From NCBI GenBank assembly GCA_903904765.1, contig CAIVEA010000661.1:1-16076 (forward strand): a stretch of DNA of 16,076 nucleotides, given 5' to 3'. The notes below the pieces were generated by a model, which worked only from the letters and a program-made list of their open reading frames with translations, had not been told where the DNA came from and searched no databases. Origin of the DNA: an uncultured Chloroflexota bacterium. GTDB lineage: Bacteria > Chloroflexota > Anaerolineae > Aggregatilineales > Phototrophicaceae. Shown here piece by piece: positions 1 to 6,913 of the stretch (the stretch's first letter is position 1; the number at the start of each line of letters is the position of its first letter). The position numbers were made by a program, and so were the translations under genes.

Positions 1-552
1 GCGCTGCCTGCCGCCGAAAAAGCCTTCACCGAGAACGGTGTCACGCTGTATGCCGACGAGAAGATGCTGCGCCAACTGAGCGATCTGGCGCTCCAGCATA
101 ACTACGGCAGCGGCGACATGACGGGCATTTTGGCGGCGCTGCTGAACTCTACCCGTGCGGGCGATTACTTTGCGCTGCTGGGCTACCTGCCGTACCAGAC
201 GGAGATCGAGAATGCGCTGCAAGAGGCGCGCCGCCGCCTGCGCCACACCACGCGCCGCGCTGTGACGGTGGGCTATGGCCCGCGCTTCCAGCACAGCACC
301 GGACAGTTGCACAAGGGTGGCACGAACAACGGCACGTTCATCCAGATTACCTGCGACGACCCGCAGGACATCCCCATCCCCGGCGAGGTGTTCACCTTCG
401 GTGTGCTGAAGGCGGCACAGGCGGCGGGCGATATGGAAGCGCTGCGGAACAAAGACCGCCGTGCGGTGCGCCTGCACATCAGCGGGAATGTGGCTGAAGG
501 GCTGGAGGCGCTGGTGAAGGCGATTGACTTCGTGGAATTGCGCCGCCGCTAA
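1..552 (+). CDS. Phosphoglucose isomerase C-terminal part (possibly of a transaldolase/PGI fusion), 5' truncated
   Basis: The reading frame is open from base 1, so this is the last 183 residues of a longer protein; the first ATG, at 64, is internal. The stretch reading YGPRFQHSTGQLHKGG followed by a TFGVLKAAQAAGD segment is the C-terminal signature of the phosphoglucose isomerase family as found in TalPGI proteins (transaldolase fused to glucose-6-phosphate isomerase) and related PGIs. The family interconverts glucose-6-phosphate and fructose-6-phosphate in the cytosol, linking glycolysis to the pentose phosphate pathway. The N-terminal half lies outside the window, so whether a transaldolase domain is present cannot be told. 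The gene ends in TAA and is followed 33 bases later by a strong intrinsic terminator, so it is the last gene of its transcript. Family assignment is firm; single-domain versus fusion is open. Confidence 0.85.
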   Translation, partial: ALPAAEKAFTENGVTLYADEKMLRQLSDLALQHNYGSGDMTGILAALLNSTRAGDYFALLGYLPYQTEIENALQEARRRLRHTTRRAVTVGYGPRFQHSTGQLHKGGTNNGTFIQITCDDPQDIPIPGEVFTFGVLKAAQAAGDMEALRNKDRRAVRLHISGNVAEGLEALVKAIDFVELRRR

Positions 553-585
553 CGCGCACGGTTCGCATCATTTGGTATCACGCAA

Positions 586-615
586 GGGGCGGCTGTCACA
601 CAGCCGCCCCTTTTT
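586..615 (+). terminator. Intrinsic terminator after the phosphoglucose isomerase gene
   Basis: A perfect 10-bp GC-rich stem (GGGGCGGCTG, 586-595, with CAGCCGCCCC, 601-610) closes a 5-base loop and is followed directly by TTTTT (611-615). This is a standard rho-independent terminator for the plus-strand gene. Read from the other side, only two T residues follow, so it would stop the convergent minus-strand gene (stop at 622-624) less well. Confidence 0.92.
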
Positions 616-621
616 GTTGCC

Positions 622-2004
622 CTACCGCAGCGTGAGCAGGGTGATGTATTCCCACGCACCTTCTAGCAGGGGCGTTTCAGTGCCTGTTTTCAGATCGTGC
701 CGGACGATGCCGGAATACGGGTTGGCGGCGCGGTAGAGCGCCTGCTGATCGGGTAGCAACTCGAAGTACACGCGGATATTCGTCCCGCGTGGCTGGTGGA
801 TGATGGTGGGCGCGCTGTCCGCGTCGTACAGCACAAAATCGTAAGCGTTGTTGTTGAGCTTGAAGGCGATCAGGCCGTCGCCATACAACACTTGCTTCAG
901 ATAGGCGGGCGGCTTGGAGAAGTCATAGCTGGCGACTACCTCCAGCGTGGTCAGGTCAACCAGATCATGTCGCGTGGGTTTCTGCTGATCGTCCACCACC
1001 ATCAGCCAGCGCCGATCCGGTGAAACCGCTTGAAACGATGCGCTGAACACATGAAAGCGGTCACGGGTGAATGCGCCGACGAACTGCGGCGCGGCGTTCC
1101 CGTGTGCCATGTAGAAGGCATCGTCGCGGTTCAACAGCAGCACGCTATCCGTACCGGATGCGGCAACGGGCAAGCTGCGGAAGGTGGCGCTATCCACCTG
1201 AAATGAGCGCGGCGGGGACGAGCGCACTTCTGCGGTGCAGCTTGCTTCGCACACGGCGGGGTAGGCCACCAGATCGTCTCCCAGTAAGTACACTGAACCG
1301 GGTACCTGCGATTCATCGAATGTGCCCAGTTCCTCAGTCGTCCCGTCCAGATGAAGGATGCGGTAGCTGACCTGCCCATCGGCGAGGGGCTGGCGCTGCA
1401 TCCAGCGTTCGCCATACACATCGGAGCGCACCTGCGGCATATCCGCGCCAAACGTCACCACCGTAGAGGCTTCCCCGCTGGTCGTGTCGAAATTCCACAG
1501 GACGAAGCTGCCATTTTCGTCAGTGCCGAGGGCGCGAACGAACGCGCCATCCTGCGAAAACCGTGTCAGCGTCGTCAGGCCGACCACGCGCTGCGGCAGC
1601 GGGGTTAGCCGACCCTCTTTGAACAACGAAGCATAGACCGGCTGGCGGTCATACTGATTGACCATCACTGCCGCGCCGTTGGTGACGGCCAGCGGCACTT
1701 GCAGGATGCCGTCTTCGCCCACCAAGCGCGTGACCTGAAACGGTGTGGCGTGGTACAGACCGAATTGCTCATTCACACGCAGCAACAGTAGCGCCTCGGT
1801 ATCGCTGATGCGCGTCCCGATGGCGTTCATGCCCGTCACACCGTCCTTGATGAGGACATTTGTCAGGCCATCGAGGTTGTAGGCGACCAGCGAACCGGTG
1901 TCCTTGTTGAAGGCGAAGTACCAGCGATCGGCTCTATCCTGTGCGGCAGCAGCCGGAATGAAGGCACCCAACACGAATAAGGCGAGTAGAGCGCGAAAAA
2001 GCAT
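622..2004 (-). CDS. Exported hypothetical protein, beta-propeller-like
   Basis: I do not recognise a named family. The best start is the ATG at 2004, giving 460 residues. It is preceded by AAGAGGG at a suitable distance and opens with a signal peptide: hydrophobic from about residue 2, ending in AAAAQ near residue 22. Starts further upstream would bury this signal inside the protein. The mature part is a long run of short beta-rich modules with recurring Asp-Gly turns and Trp/Tyr at strand ends, as in TolB/WD40-like propellers, and it lacks evident catalytic motifs. Two close cysteines (CEASC) could form a disulphide in an exported protein. It is monocistronic and converges on the phosphoglucose isomerase gene. 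A periplasmic or surface binding role is only inferred from the fold type. Confidence 0.72.
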   Translation of the reverse strand: MLFRALLALFVLGAFIPAAAAQDRADRWYFAFNKDTGSLVAYNLDGLTNVLIKDGVTGMNAIGTRISDTEALLLLRVNEQFGLYHATPFQVTRLVGEDGILQVPLAVTNGAAVMVNQYDRQPVYASLFKEGRLTPLPQRVVGLTTLTRFSQDGAFVRALGTDENGSFVLWNFDTTSGEASTVVTFGADMPQVRSDVYGERWMQRQPLADGQVSYRILHLDGTTEELGTFDESQVPGSVYLLGDDLVAYPAVCEASCTAEVRSSPPRSFQVDSATFRSLPVAASGTDSVLLLNRDDAFYMAHGNAAPQFVGAFTRDRFHVFSASFQAVSPDRRWLMVVDDQQKPTRHDLVDLTTLEVVASYDFSKPPAYLKQVLYGDGLIAFKLNNNAYDFVLYDADSAPTIIHQPRGTNIRVYFELLPDQQALYRAANPYSGIVRHDLKTGTETPLLEGAWEYITLLTLR

Positions 2005-2169
2005 GATACCCTCTTGTGATGAAATTAAGTTCGTTATTCGGGATTGTATGCGGAAAGCGATAATCTGCCAGCAAGCGAGTCTTCTCTGGCCTTTCCCCCC
2101 TGCTGATGTTAGCATCTGCATTGGGATTTACTGGGACACAATGACGACATACTCTGGAAAGTGGATGGC

Positions 2170-2973
2170 ATGACCCGACCCTATTTGACCGTGATTCCGG
2201 TACAAGCGCCTGTGCAGCAGGCCGCTTTTGATCTGTACGCCACGCTGGAAGCCGCGTTGCGCGACTGCGGCGAACCCCTGCGCGATGGTGATGTGCTGGC
2301 GGTGTCCAGCAAGTATGCCGCCATCAGCGCCGGGCGGGTGGTTTCGCTGGCGGCGGTGCAGCCGGGGGCGCAGGCGCTGGCGCTGGCCGAACGCTACGCC
2401 ATGAACCCGATTATCGCGCAACTGGTGGTGCAGGAAGCTGATGCGATTCTGGGCGGCATTCAGGGGTTTTTGCTCACGCACAAAGAGGGCATCATCTCGC
2501 CTAACGCGGGCATTGACCGTTCCAACATCCCGAACGGCTATGCCGTGCTGTTCCCGCTGAAACCGTATGCGGTGGCCGCCGACATCCGGCACGAGGTGCG
2601 GGCGCGGTTGGGCGCGGATGTGGGCGTGATCCTCACCGATAGCTGGCTGATGCCGGGGCGCTTGGGGACGACGGGCGTGGCGCTGGCGACGGCGGGATTC
2701 CGCCCGATTCAGGACGAGCGCGGCAAGATTGATCTGTTCGGCAACCCGATGCAGGTCACGCAGCGCGGCATCGCGGATACGCTGTGTGCCTGCGCTCAGT
2801 TGGTGATGGGCGAACGTGACGAGGCTACGCCGTTTGCGATCATCCGCAACAGCGGCGTGCATATCGAGGATTTGACGCTCAGCGCCGCCGATGTAGCGAT
2901 TGACTGGCACGACTGCATCTATGTTGAATCGCTCACCGAAGGGCGCTGGGTCGCTGTGGTGAAGCCGGACTAA
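2170..2973 (+). CDS. cofE: Coenzyme F420-0:L-glutamate ligase (CofE)
   Basis: CofE adds L-glutamate residues to coenzyme F420-0 using GTP, building the polyglutamate tail of the cytosolic deazaflavin cofactor. Family motifs appear in order in the 267-residue product: SSKYAAIS (about 46-53), SPNAGIDRSNI (110-120), TDSWLMPGRLGTTGVAL (156-172), DLFGNPMQVTQRG (188-200) and GERDEATP (214-221). Asp116 and Asp157 fall where the metal ligands of the family sit. I chose the ATG at 2170 because GGAAAG lies 8 bases ahead; an in-frame GTG at 2161 is the alternative. There is no C-terminal nitroreductase-like domain, so this is the short CofE form and not the mycobacterial FbiB fusion. No other F420 gene is in the window, so it appears unlinked. 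Repeat copy A lies just downstream. Confidence 0.93.
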   Translation: MTRPYLTVIPVQAPVQQAAFDLYATLEAALRDCGEPLRDGDVLAVSSKYAAISAGRVVSLAAVQPGAQALALAERYAMNPIIAQLVVQEADAILGGIQGFLLTHKEGIISPNAGIDRSNIPNGYAVLFPLKPYAVAADIRHEVRARLGADVGVILTDSWLMPGRLGTTGVALATAGFRPIQDERGKIDLFGNPMQVTQRGIADTLCACAQLVMGERDEATPFAIIRNSGVHIEDLTLSAADVAIDWHDCIYVESLTEGRWVAVVKPD

Positions 2974-2984
2974 CGGGTAAGATT

Positions 2985-3089
2985 GACCCTTCTCCCTCAG
3001 TGAGAAGGGTGTTAGACCAACAGATGCCTCTTACTTCCCCTCTCCAAAGCGGTACTCAGCACGGAGAGGGGACTGAGGGGTGAGGTTCT
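2985..3089. repeat. Composite palindromic repeat, copy A
   Basis: Two hairpins lie between the convergent cofE and nuclease genes. Hairpin 1 pairs ACCCTTCTC (2986-2994) with GAGAAGGGT (3002-3010) around 7 bases. Hairpin 2 pairs TCCCCTCTCC (3036-3045) with GGAGAGGGGA (3063-3072) around 17 bases, followed by a GGGGTGAGGTT tail (3077-3087). Bases 3052-3089 are identical over 38 nt to 5738-5775 in copy C, and 2985-3000 are identical to 5690-5705. The right edge overlaps the nuclease stop codon (3088-3090). A role in ending both convergent transcripts is plausible, but there is no T-run. Confidence 0.9.
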
Positions 3090-3603
3090 AGCGGGTGTAA
3101 CTGCCGTCGTCGAAGATTCCGGTGGGATGGCAACCACGCCCCCCTGCCGTCGCATCTTGTTCGAGGCGCACAAACTCGTCGTAGTGGGCGGTGTTGGGCG
3201 GGTACGACACCGCTTCCGCGAAGCCTTGCTCCACCAGCGCCTTATTCACGAACAGATCGCCCACATACACATAACGCAGCAGACGACCATACTGATCGGT
3301 GTCTTCCGCATCACTCACCAGCGACACGATTTTGCCTTTGACGAGCAGGCTGTTGGCATCGGTGGCTTCTTGATAACATGACTCGTCACGCTCCGGCGTG
3401 TTCACGCCGATATAGCGCACGCGCTCCTTGCGCCCGTCAATCTGCACATCAATCGTGTCGCCATCAATCACCCGCGTGACGGTGGCCTGCACCCCGCCTA
3501 TGCCGTTCGCCGCGCCCGGATCGAATCCGAACGTGCAACCCGTCAGGGCGGCCAGCAGCAAAACCAGAAGGCCAATGCCGATGAAAATCTGCGCCTGTCG
3601 CAT
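3088..3603 (-). CDS. Thermonuclease (SNase-like) family lipoprotein
   Basis: The 171-residue product opens with a lipoprotein signal: positive N-terminus, hydrophobic core and lipobox LTGC with Cys23. It should therefore be lipid-anchored on the outer face of the membrane. Residues 40-165 form one staphylococcal-nuclease (TNase-like) domain. The motif IDGDT (46-50) carries the first acidic ligand, VRYIGVNTPE (62-71) carries the Arg63 and Glu71 equivalents of the catalytic pair, and DQYGRLLRYVY (103-113) carries the third key Arg at 107. By comparison with the staphylococcal enzyme, the metal-binding Asp before TPE is Asn68 here. Such enzymes cut DNA and RNA using calcium, and an exported one would serve nucleotide scavenging or degradation of foreign DNA. 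The start ATG at 3603 is preceded by AAGGA. The stop codon lies at the edge of repeat copy A. Confidence 0.9.
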   Translation of the reverse strand: MRQAQIFIGIGLLVLLLAALTGCTFGFDPGAANGIGGVQATVTRVIDGDTIDVQIDGRKERVRYIGVNTPERDESCYQEATDANSLLVKGKIVSLVSDAEDTDQYGRLLRYVYVGDLFVNKALVEQGFAEAVSYPPNTAHYDEFVRLEQDATAGGRGCHPTGIFDDGSYTR

Positions 3604-3637
3604 AGGGGTGTGTCCTTGTGTGCTGATGTGGCTTACT

Positions 3638-3683
3638 ATCCCCTCTCCAAACTGTGATGGAGAGGGGATGAAGGGGTGAGGTT
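3638..3683. repeat. Composite palindromic repeat, copy B (single hairpin)
   Basis: ATCCCCTCTCC (3638-3648) pairs perfectly with GGAGAGGGGAT (3659-3669) around a 10-base loop, followed by AAGGGGTGAGGTT (3671-3683). This matches hairpin 2 and the tail of copies A and C in the same orientation, while hairpin 1 is absent. It fills the gap between fabI and the downstream nuclease gene on the minus strand. Its edge supplies two bases of the fabI stop codon (3682-3684). It could act as an RNA stabiliser or attenuator between the two genes. Confidence 0.85.
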
Positions 3684-4482
3684 AGCCCAGTTCGGCTAGG
3701 TCTTCTTCGGTCAGGGTGATGCCCAGAATGTTGAAGCCCGCGTCCACATGCAGGGTTTCGCCCGTCACCTTGCGGCTGAGGTCGGAGGCCAGATAGAGCG
3801 CCGTGTCGCCCACTTCTTCCTGCGAGACCAGCGTCCGCAGGGGCGCGGTCTTTTCGGAATACTTGAGCATGGTGCGGATGCCGGGAACGCCCGCCGCCGC
3901 CAGCGTCTTGATCGGGCCGGCGCTGATGGTGTTCACGCGGATGCCCTTCGGCCCCAGATCGTTCGCCAGATAGCGGGTGATGGTTTCCAGCGCGGCTTTG
4001 GCGACGGCCATCACATGATACTTGGGCATGACTTTCTCGGCGGCGTAGTAGGTCAAGCTCATGATGCTGCCGCCGTTGGTCATCAGCGGTTCGGCGCGTT
4101 TCGCCATCGGGATCAGGCTGTAGGCGCTGATGTCCAGCGCCAGTTTGAAGCCGTCGCGAGAAATATCCACAAAGCGCCCGCCGAGGTCTTCACGGTTGGC
4201 GTAGGCCACCGAATGCACCAGCGTATCCAGCCGCCCGTAACGCGCCTTGACCTTTTCGAACAGCGCATCCAGTTCGGCATCGTTGGTCACATCGCACGAT
4301 TCCACGAAGTCGCAGCCGATTTCTTTCGCCAGCGGGAACACGCGCTTTTCCATGATTTCGCCCGCATAGCTGAGCAGAATGGTCGCGCCTTCCTCATGCA
4401 ACCGCTGCGTGATGCCCCACGCGATTGAATTTTTGTTGGCAACGCCGAAAATCAGCGCGATTTTGCCGTCCATCAAGCCCAT
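3682..4482 (-). CDS. fabI: Enoyl-[acyl-carrier-protein] reductase (FabI)
   Basis: This 266-residue short-chain dehydrogenase has the FabI layout. The cofactor loop is [12 protein letters not shown] (13-24) in place of the usual SDR TGxxxGxG. The active-site segment runs [20 protein letters not shown] (144-163) and carries the Tyr155-x6-Lys162 pair. [15 protein letters not shown] follows at about 182-196. FabI reduces the trans-2-enoyl-ACP double bond with NADH or NADPH, the last step of each fatty-acid elongation round in the cytosol. The length matches the family. The start ATG at 4482 has a strong GGGAGGG site just upstream. The gene is divergent from a dehydrogenase gene across a 163-base intergenic region, and its stop codon abuts repeat copy B. 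No other fatty-acid synthesis gene is in the window. Confidence 0.96.
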   Translation of the reverse strand: MGLMDGKIALIFGVANKNSIAWGITQRLHEEGATILLSYAGEIMEKRVFPLAKEIGCDFVESCDVTNDAELDALFEKVKARYGRLDTLVHSVAYANREDLGGRFVDISRDGFKLALDISAYSLIPMAKRAEPLMTNGGSIMSLTYYAAEKVMPKYHVMAVAKAALETITRYLANDLGPKGIRVNTISAGPIKTLAAAGVPGIRTMLKYSEKTAPLRTLVSQEEVGDTALYLASDLSRKVTGETLHVDAGFNILGITLTEEDLAELG

Positions 4483-4580
4483 GATCGGTTCCCTCCCGGT
4501 ACGAGTTGCATTCTCAAGAATGGTATTGTGACATTCACGCTACTTTAACACGCTCACCCCGTCCACGCTACGGTATGCGC

Positions 4581-4609
4581 TTGCGCCTGTCGCCTAAACC
4601 GCCTATTAT
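4581..4609 (+). promoter_or_regulatory. Putative sigma-70-type promoter of the D-2-hydroxyacid dehydrogenase gene
   Basis: TTGCGC (4581-4586) and TATTAT (4604-4609) are separated by exactly 17 bases. The -10 box matches the consensus at 5 of 6 positions; the -35 box matches only in its TTG. The predicted start of transcription near 4616 leaves a leader of about 30 bases containing AGGAAGGG before the ATG at 4646. The same TTGCG-type -35 box recurs ahead of two other plus-strand genes in this window. Confidence 0.5.
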
Positions 4610-4645
4610 CCGCTGGCACAGGCACTTGTTCAGGAAGGGATTCAC

Positions 4646-5659
4646 ATGGGGCAAGAACCAATTCGCGTGATGGTTGCGATGGATTTCAGCGACGAGATTA
4701 TGGAAATGCTGCGGGCGGTTTCGCCACGCTTGCACATCGAACGCCATCATCCGAATGTACCGGATAGCGCATGGTCGGAGGTCGAGGTGCTGTACACCCT
4801 GCGCTCGTTCCCCGAACCCGCGCAAGCCCCGCGCCTGCGCTGGATTCAACTGCACACCGCTGGCGTAGATCATGCTTACCATCAGCCGATCATCCGTGCC
4901 GAGGATGTGGATGTCACCACGTCCAGCGGCGTGCATGCCGTCCACATGGGCGAATACTGCCTGATGATGATGATGGCTTTCACCTACAAGCTGCCGGAGA
5001 TGCTGCAATTTCAGGCGCGGGCGGAATGGCCGCGTGACCAGCACAAACGCTTCGCTCCCCGCGAATTGCGCGGGCAAACACTGGGCATCATCGGCTACGG
5101 CGCGGTGGGGCGCGAAGTGGCGCGGCAGGCCAACGCGCTGGGCATGACCGTGCTGGCGACCAAGCGCGACCTGAAGCGCCTGACTGACCCCGACAGCTAT
5201 GCCGAACCCGGCACGGGCGACCCGGATTGTTCGATTCCAGCACGGTTGTACCCGTCGGAAGCGGTGGCCTCGATGGTGTCCGCTTGCGATTTTGTGGTGG
5301 TGATCGCGCCGCAGTTGCAGGGCGCACAGCCGATTGTGACCGAGCAAGTGCTGGAGAGCATGAAAAAGACGGCGGTGTTGATTAACGTGGCGCGGGGCGG
5401 CGTGGTAGATGAGGCGGCGCTGATTTCGGCGCTGGCGGCACGCAAGATCGCAGGGGCGGCGTTGGACGTGTTCACCGAAGAACCGCTGTCGGCGGGCAGT
5501 CCGTTGTGGAATCTGGATAACGTCATCATCAGCCCGCACATTTCTGGCAACAACGCCCGTTATCACGAGAAGGCCGCCGCGCTGTTCGCGGACAATTTGC
5601 GCCGCTATCTGGATAAGCAACCGCTGTTGAACCGTTTTGACCGTTCGCGGGGATATTGA
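4646..5659 (+). CDS. D-isomer-specific 2-hydroxyacid dehydrogenase
   Basis: The 337-residue product has the two-domain layout of this family: an N-terminal catalytic lobe (about 1-110) and a Rossmann domain with LGIIGYGAVGREVA (146-159). The catalytic triad is visible as Arg250 in NVARGGVVDE, Glu279 in DVFTEEP and His298 in ISPHISG. These enzymes interconvert 2-keto acids and D-2-hydroxy acids; the substrate here (glyoxylate, hydroxypyruvate or phosphoglycerate) is not defined. The second Rossmann strand ends in LATKRD (170-175), with basic residues where NAD-specific members carry Asp, so NADP(H) use is likely. Residues about 180-205 form an extra loop after this strand. The ATG at 4646 has AGGAAGGG just upstream. 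The gene is divergent from fabI and convergent with hom, with repeat copy C between it and hom. Confidence 0.9.
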   Translation: MGQEPIRVMVAMDFSDEIMEMLRAVSPRLHIERHHPNVPDSAWSEVEVLYTLRSFPEPAQAPRLRWIQLHTAGVDHAYHQPIIRAEDVDVTTSSGVHAVHMGEYCLMMMMAFTYKLPEMLQFQARAEWPRDQHKRFAPRELRGQTLGIIGYGAVGREVARQANALGMTVLATKRDLKRLTDPDSYAEPGTGDPDCSIPARLYPSEAVASMVSACDFVVVIAPQLQGAQPIVTEQVLESMKKTAVLINVARGGVVDEAALISALAARKIAGAALDVFTEEPLSAGSPLWNLDNVIISPHISGNNARYHEKAAALFADNLRRYLDKQPLLNRFDRSRGY

Positions 5660-5679
5660 GCGAGAGGGAGCAAGACAGC

Positions 5680-5775
5680 CCTCATCCCCGACCCTTCTCC
5701 CTCAGAGTGAAGGGTGTAATTTCCCCTCTCCAACGCTGTACTCAGCACGGAGAGGGGACTGAGGGGTGAGGTTCT
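5680..5775. repeat. Composite palindromic repeat, copy C (most complete)
   Basis: This is the fullest copy, lying between the convergent dehydrogenase and hom genes. Hairpin 1 pairs ACCCTTC (5691-5697) with GAAGGGT (5709-5715). Hairpin 2 pairs TCCCCTCTCC (5722-5731) with GGAGAGGGGA (5749-5758). An outer stem can form between CCTCATCCCC (5680-5689, one bulged T) and GGGGTGAGG (5763-5771), enclosing both hairpins as a three-way junction. Bases 5738-5775 equal 3052-3089 of copy A over 38 nt. There is no coding potential and no adjoining transposase. Confidence 0.9.
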
Positions 5776-5791
5776 TGAGGGATTCTGCGGC

Positions 5792-6814
5792 CTACCCGCC
5801 CAGACGGGCAATATCCAGCAGGTCACTCAACAGGCCGAATCCGGTTTGCAACCGCCCCGCGCCCGCGCCCACCAGCGTCACATCGCCCATCAGGTCGGTG
5901 CTGTAGGTGACGGCGTTGGTCGCGCCGGAAACGCCCGCCAGCGGGTGCGCCAGCGGCACGCGCACTGGACTCACGCTGCCGCCTGTCGGCGTGACGTGTA
6001 CCACCAGCTTCCATCGTTCGCCAGCGGCACGGGCGGCGGCCACATCATCGGCGCTGATGATGCTGATGCCGCGCACGCTCATATCGGCCAGCGTGAGTGC
6101 GCTGCCGAACAACGCCCGCGCCAGAATGATGCCCTTGCCCGCCGCGTCCCAGCCATCCACATCGGCGGTGGGGTCGGCTTCGGCGTAACCCAGCGCCTGC
6201 GTCTGTGCCAGCGCGTCAGCATAGCTCAGGCCACCTTCCATCTGCGTCAGGATGTAATTGGTGGTGCCGTTCAGGATGCCTCGCGCTTCCCGAATCTGGC
6301 AACCCGCCAACGCCTGCATCGCCAACCGGATAGATGGCGTACCCGCCATGACCGTCGCCTCGAAGCGCAGATGCTTATCCGCCGCCCCTGCCAGTGCCAC
6401 CAGTTCGGCATAGGCCACCGCGACCGGCCCTTTGTTGGCGAGGACGACATGCTTACCCGTCTCGAAAGCAGCTTTGCAGTAGTCTAGCGCGGGCTGCGCC
6501 GTCTGCAAATTGGTATTGCTGCATTCCACCAGCACATCAGCGTTGCAGGCGCGGATCAGCGTCAGCGGGTCGAGGTTGCGGAATGCGCCCTCCCGCGCCG
6601 GATAATGCGCCAGTCCACCCGCCGCCATCGCGTCCAGCAGCGCTGCCGGCTCCAGCCCCTGCGGATCGTACAGTGTGCCACGAGAGCGAGTCGCCACCGC
6701 CACAATCGTCGCCGCGAAGCCCTGCTCATCGCGCAGCGCCGCCGCTTTATCGCGCAAAATCTCCACCAAGCCCTGCCCAACCACGCCAAATCCGACGATG
6801 GCGATCCGCATCAT
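5792..6814 (-). CDS. hom: Homoserine dehydrogenase (short form, no ACT domain)
   Basis: This enzyme reduces aspartate-4-semialdehyde to homoserine with NAD(P)H, the branch point to threonine and methionine. The 340-residue product (from the ATG at 6814, with AGAGGA 7 bases ahead) has the nucleotide-binding motif IVGFGVVGQG (6-15), VLANKGPVA (124-132, Lys128) and GILNGTTNYIL (179-189). The catalytic segment AEADPTADVDGWDAAGK (211-227) contains Glu212, Asp223 and Lys227, which match the three active-site residues of the yeast enzyme. A second in-frame ATG follows immediately, and a longer upstream frame adds 16 unconvincing residues. The usual C-terminal ACT domain of about 80 residues is missing, so threonine feedback through that domain is not expected. 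The gene lies downstream of a two-component system on the same strand and ends near repeat copy C. Confidence 0.95.
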   Translation of the reverse strand: MMRIAIVGFGVVGQGLVEILRDKAAALRDEQGFAATIVAVATRSRGTLYDPQGLEPAALLDAMAAGGLAHYPAREGAFRNLDPLTLIRACNADVLVECSNTNLQTAQPALDYCKAAFETGKHVVLANKGPVAVAYAELVALAGAADKHLRFEATVMAGTPSIRLAMQALAGCQIREARGILNGTTNYILTQMEGGLSYADALAQTQALGYAEADPTADVDGWDAAGKGIILARALFGSALTLADMSVRGISIISADDVAAARAAGERWKLVVHVTPTGGSVSPVRVPLAHPLAGVSGATNAVTYSTDLMGDVTLVGAGAGRLQTGFGLLSDLLDIARLGG

Positions 6815-6850
6815 AGTCCCATCCTCTGTTGATAAGTGTTTCAGGGCAGG

Positions 6851-6879
6851 ATGATAGCGCACCGCACGAAGGGGCGAAA
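6851..6879 (-). promoter_or_regulatory. Putative promoter of hom
   Basis: On the minus strand, TATCAT (6856 to 6851) sits 17 bases downstream of TTTCGC (6879 to 6874) in the 99-base gap between the kinase gene and hom. The -10 box matches the consensus at 5 of 6 positions and the -35 box is poor. It would allow hom to be transcribed separately from the two-component genes upstream, as no terminator is visible in the gap. Confidence 0.35.
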
Positions 6880-6913
6880 GACTGCTACAGGTGCAAAGCC
6901 CAAAATAGAACCA

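Noticed and set aside
2005..2169. Promoters in the divergent region between the propeller-like gene and cofE
   Set aside because: TACAAT and GATAAT -10-like hexamers can be found on the two strands, but neither has an acceptable -35 box at 16-18 bases, so no promoter is called.
2128..2910. 260-codon open frame on the minus strand
   Set aside because: It is antisense to cofE, with His/Arg/Gln-rich shadow composition and no motif.
4483..4645. Minus-strand promoter for fabI (TTAAAG-N17-TACCAT)
   Set aside because: Matches are 3 of 6 and 4 of 6 only, too weak to separate from background.
4568..5620. 350-codon open frame on the minus strand
   Set aside because: It lies antisense to the D-2-hydroxyacid dehydrogenase gene, whose motifs are unmistakable. 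The translation is rich in His, Arg and Gln, as expected of a shadow frame in GC-rich DNA.
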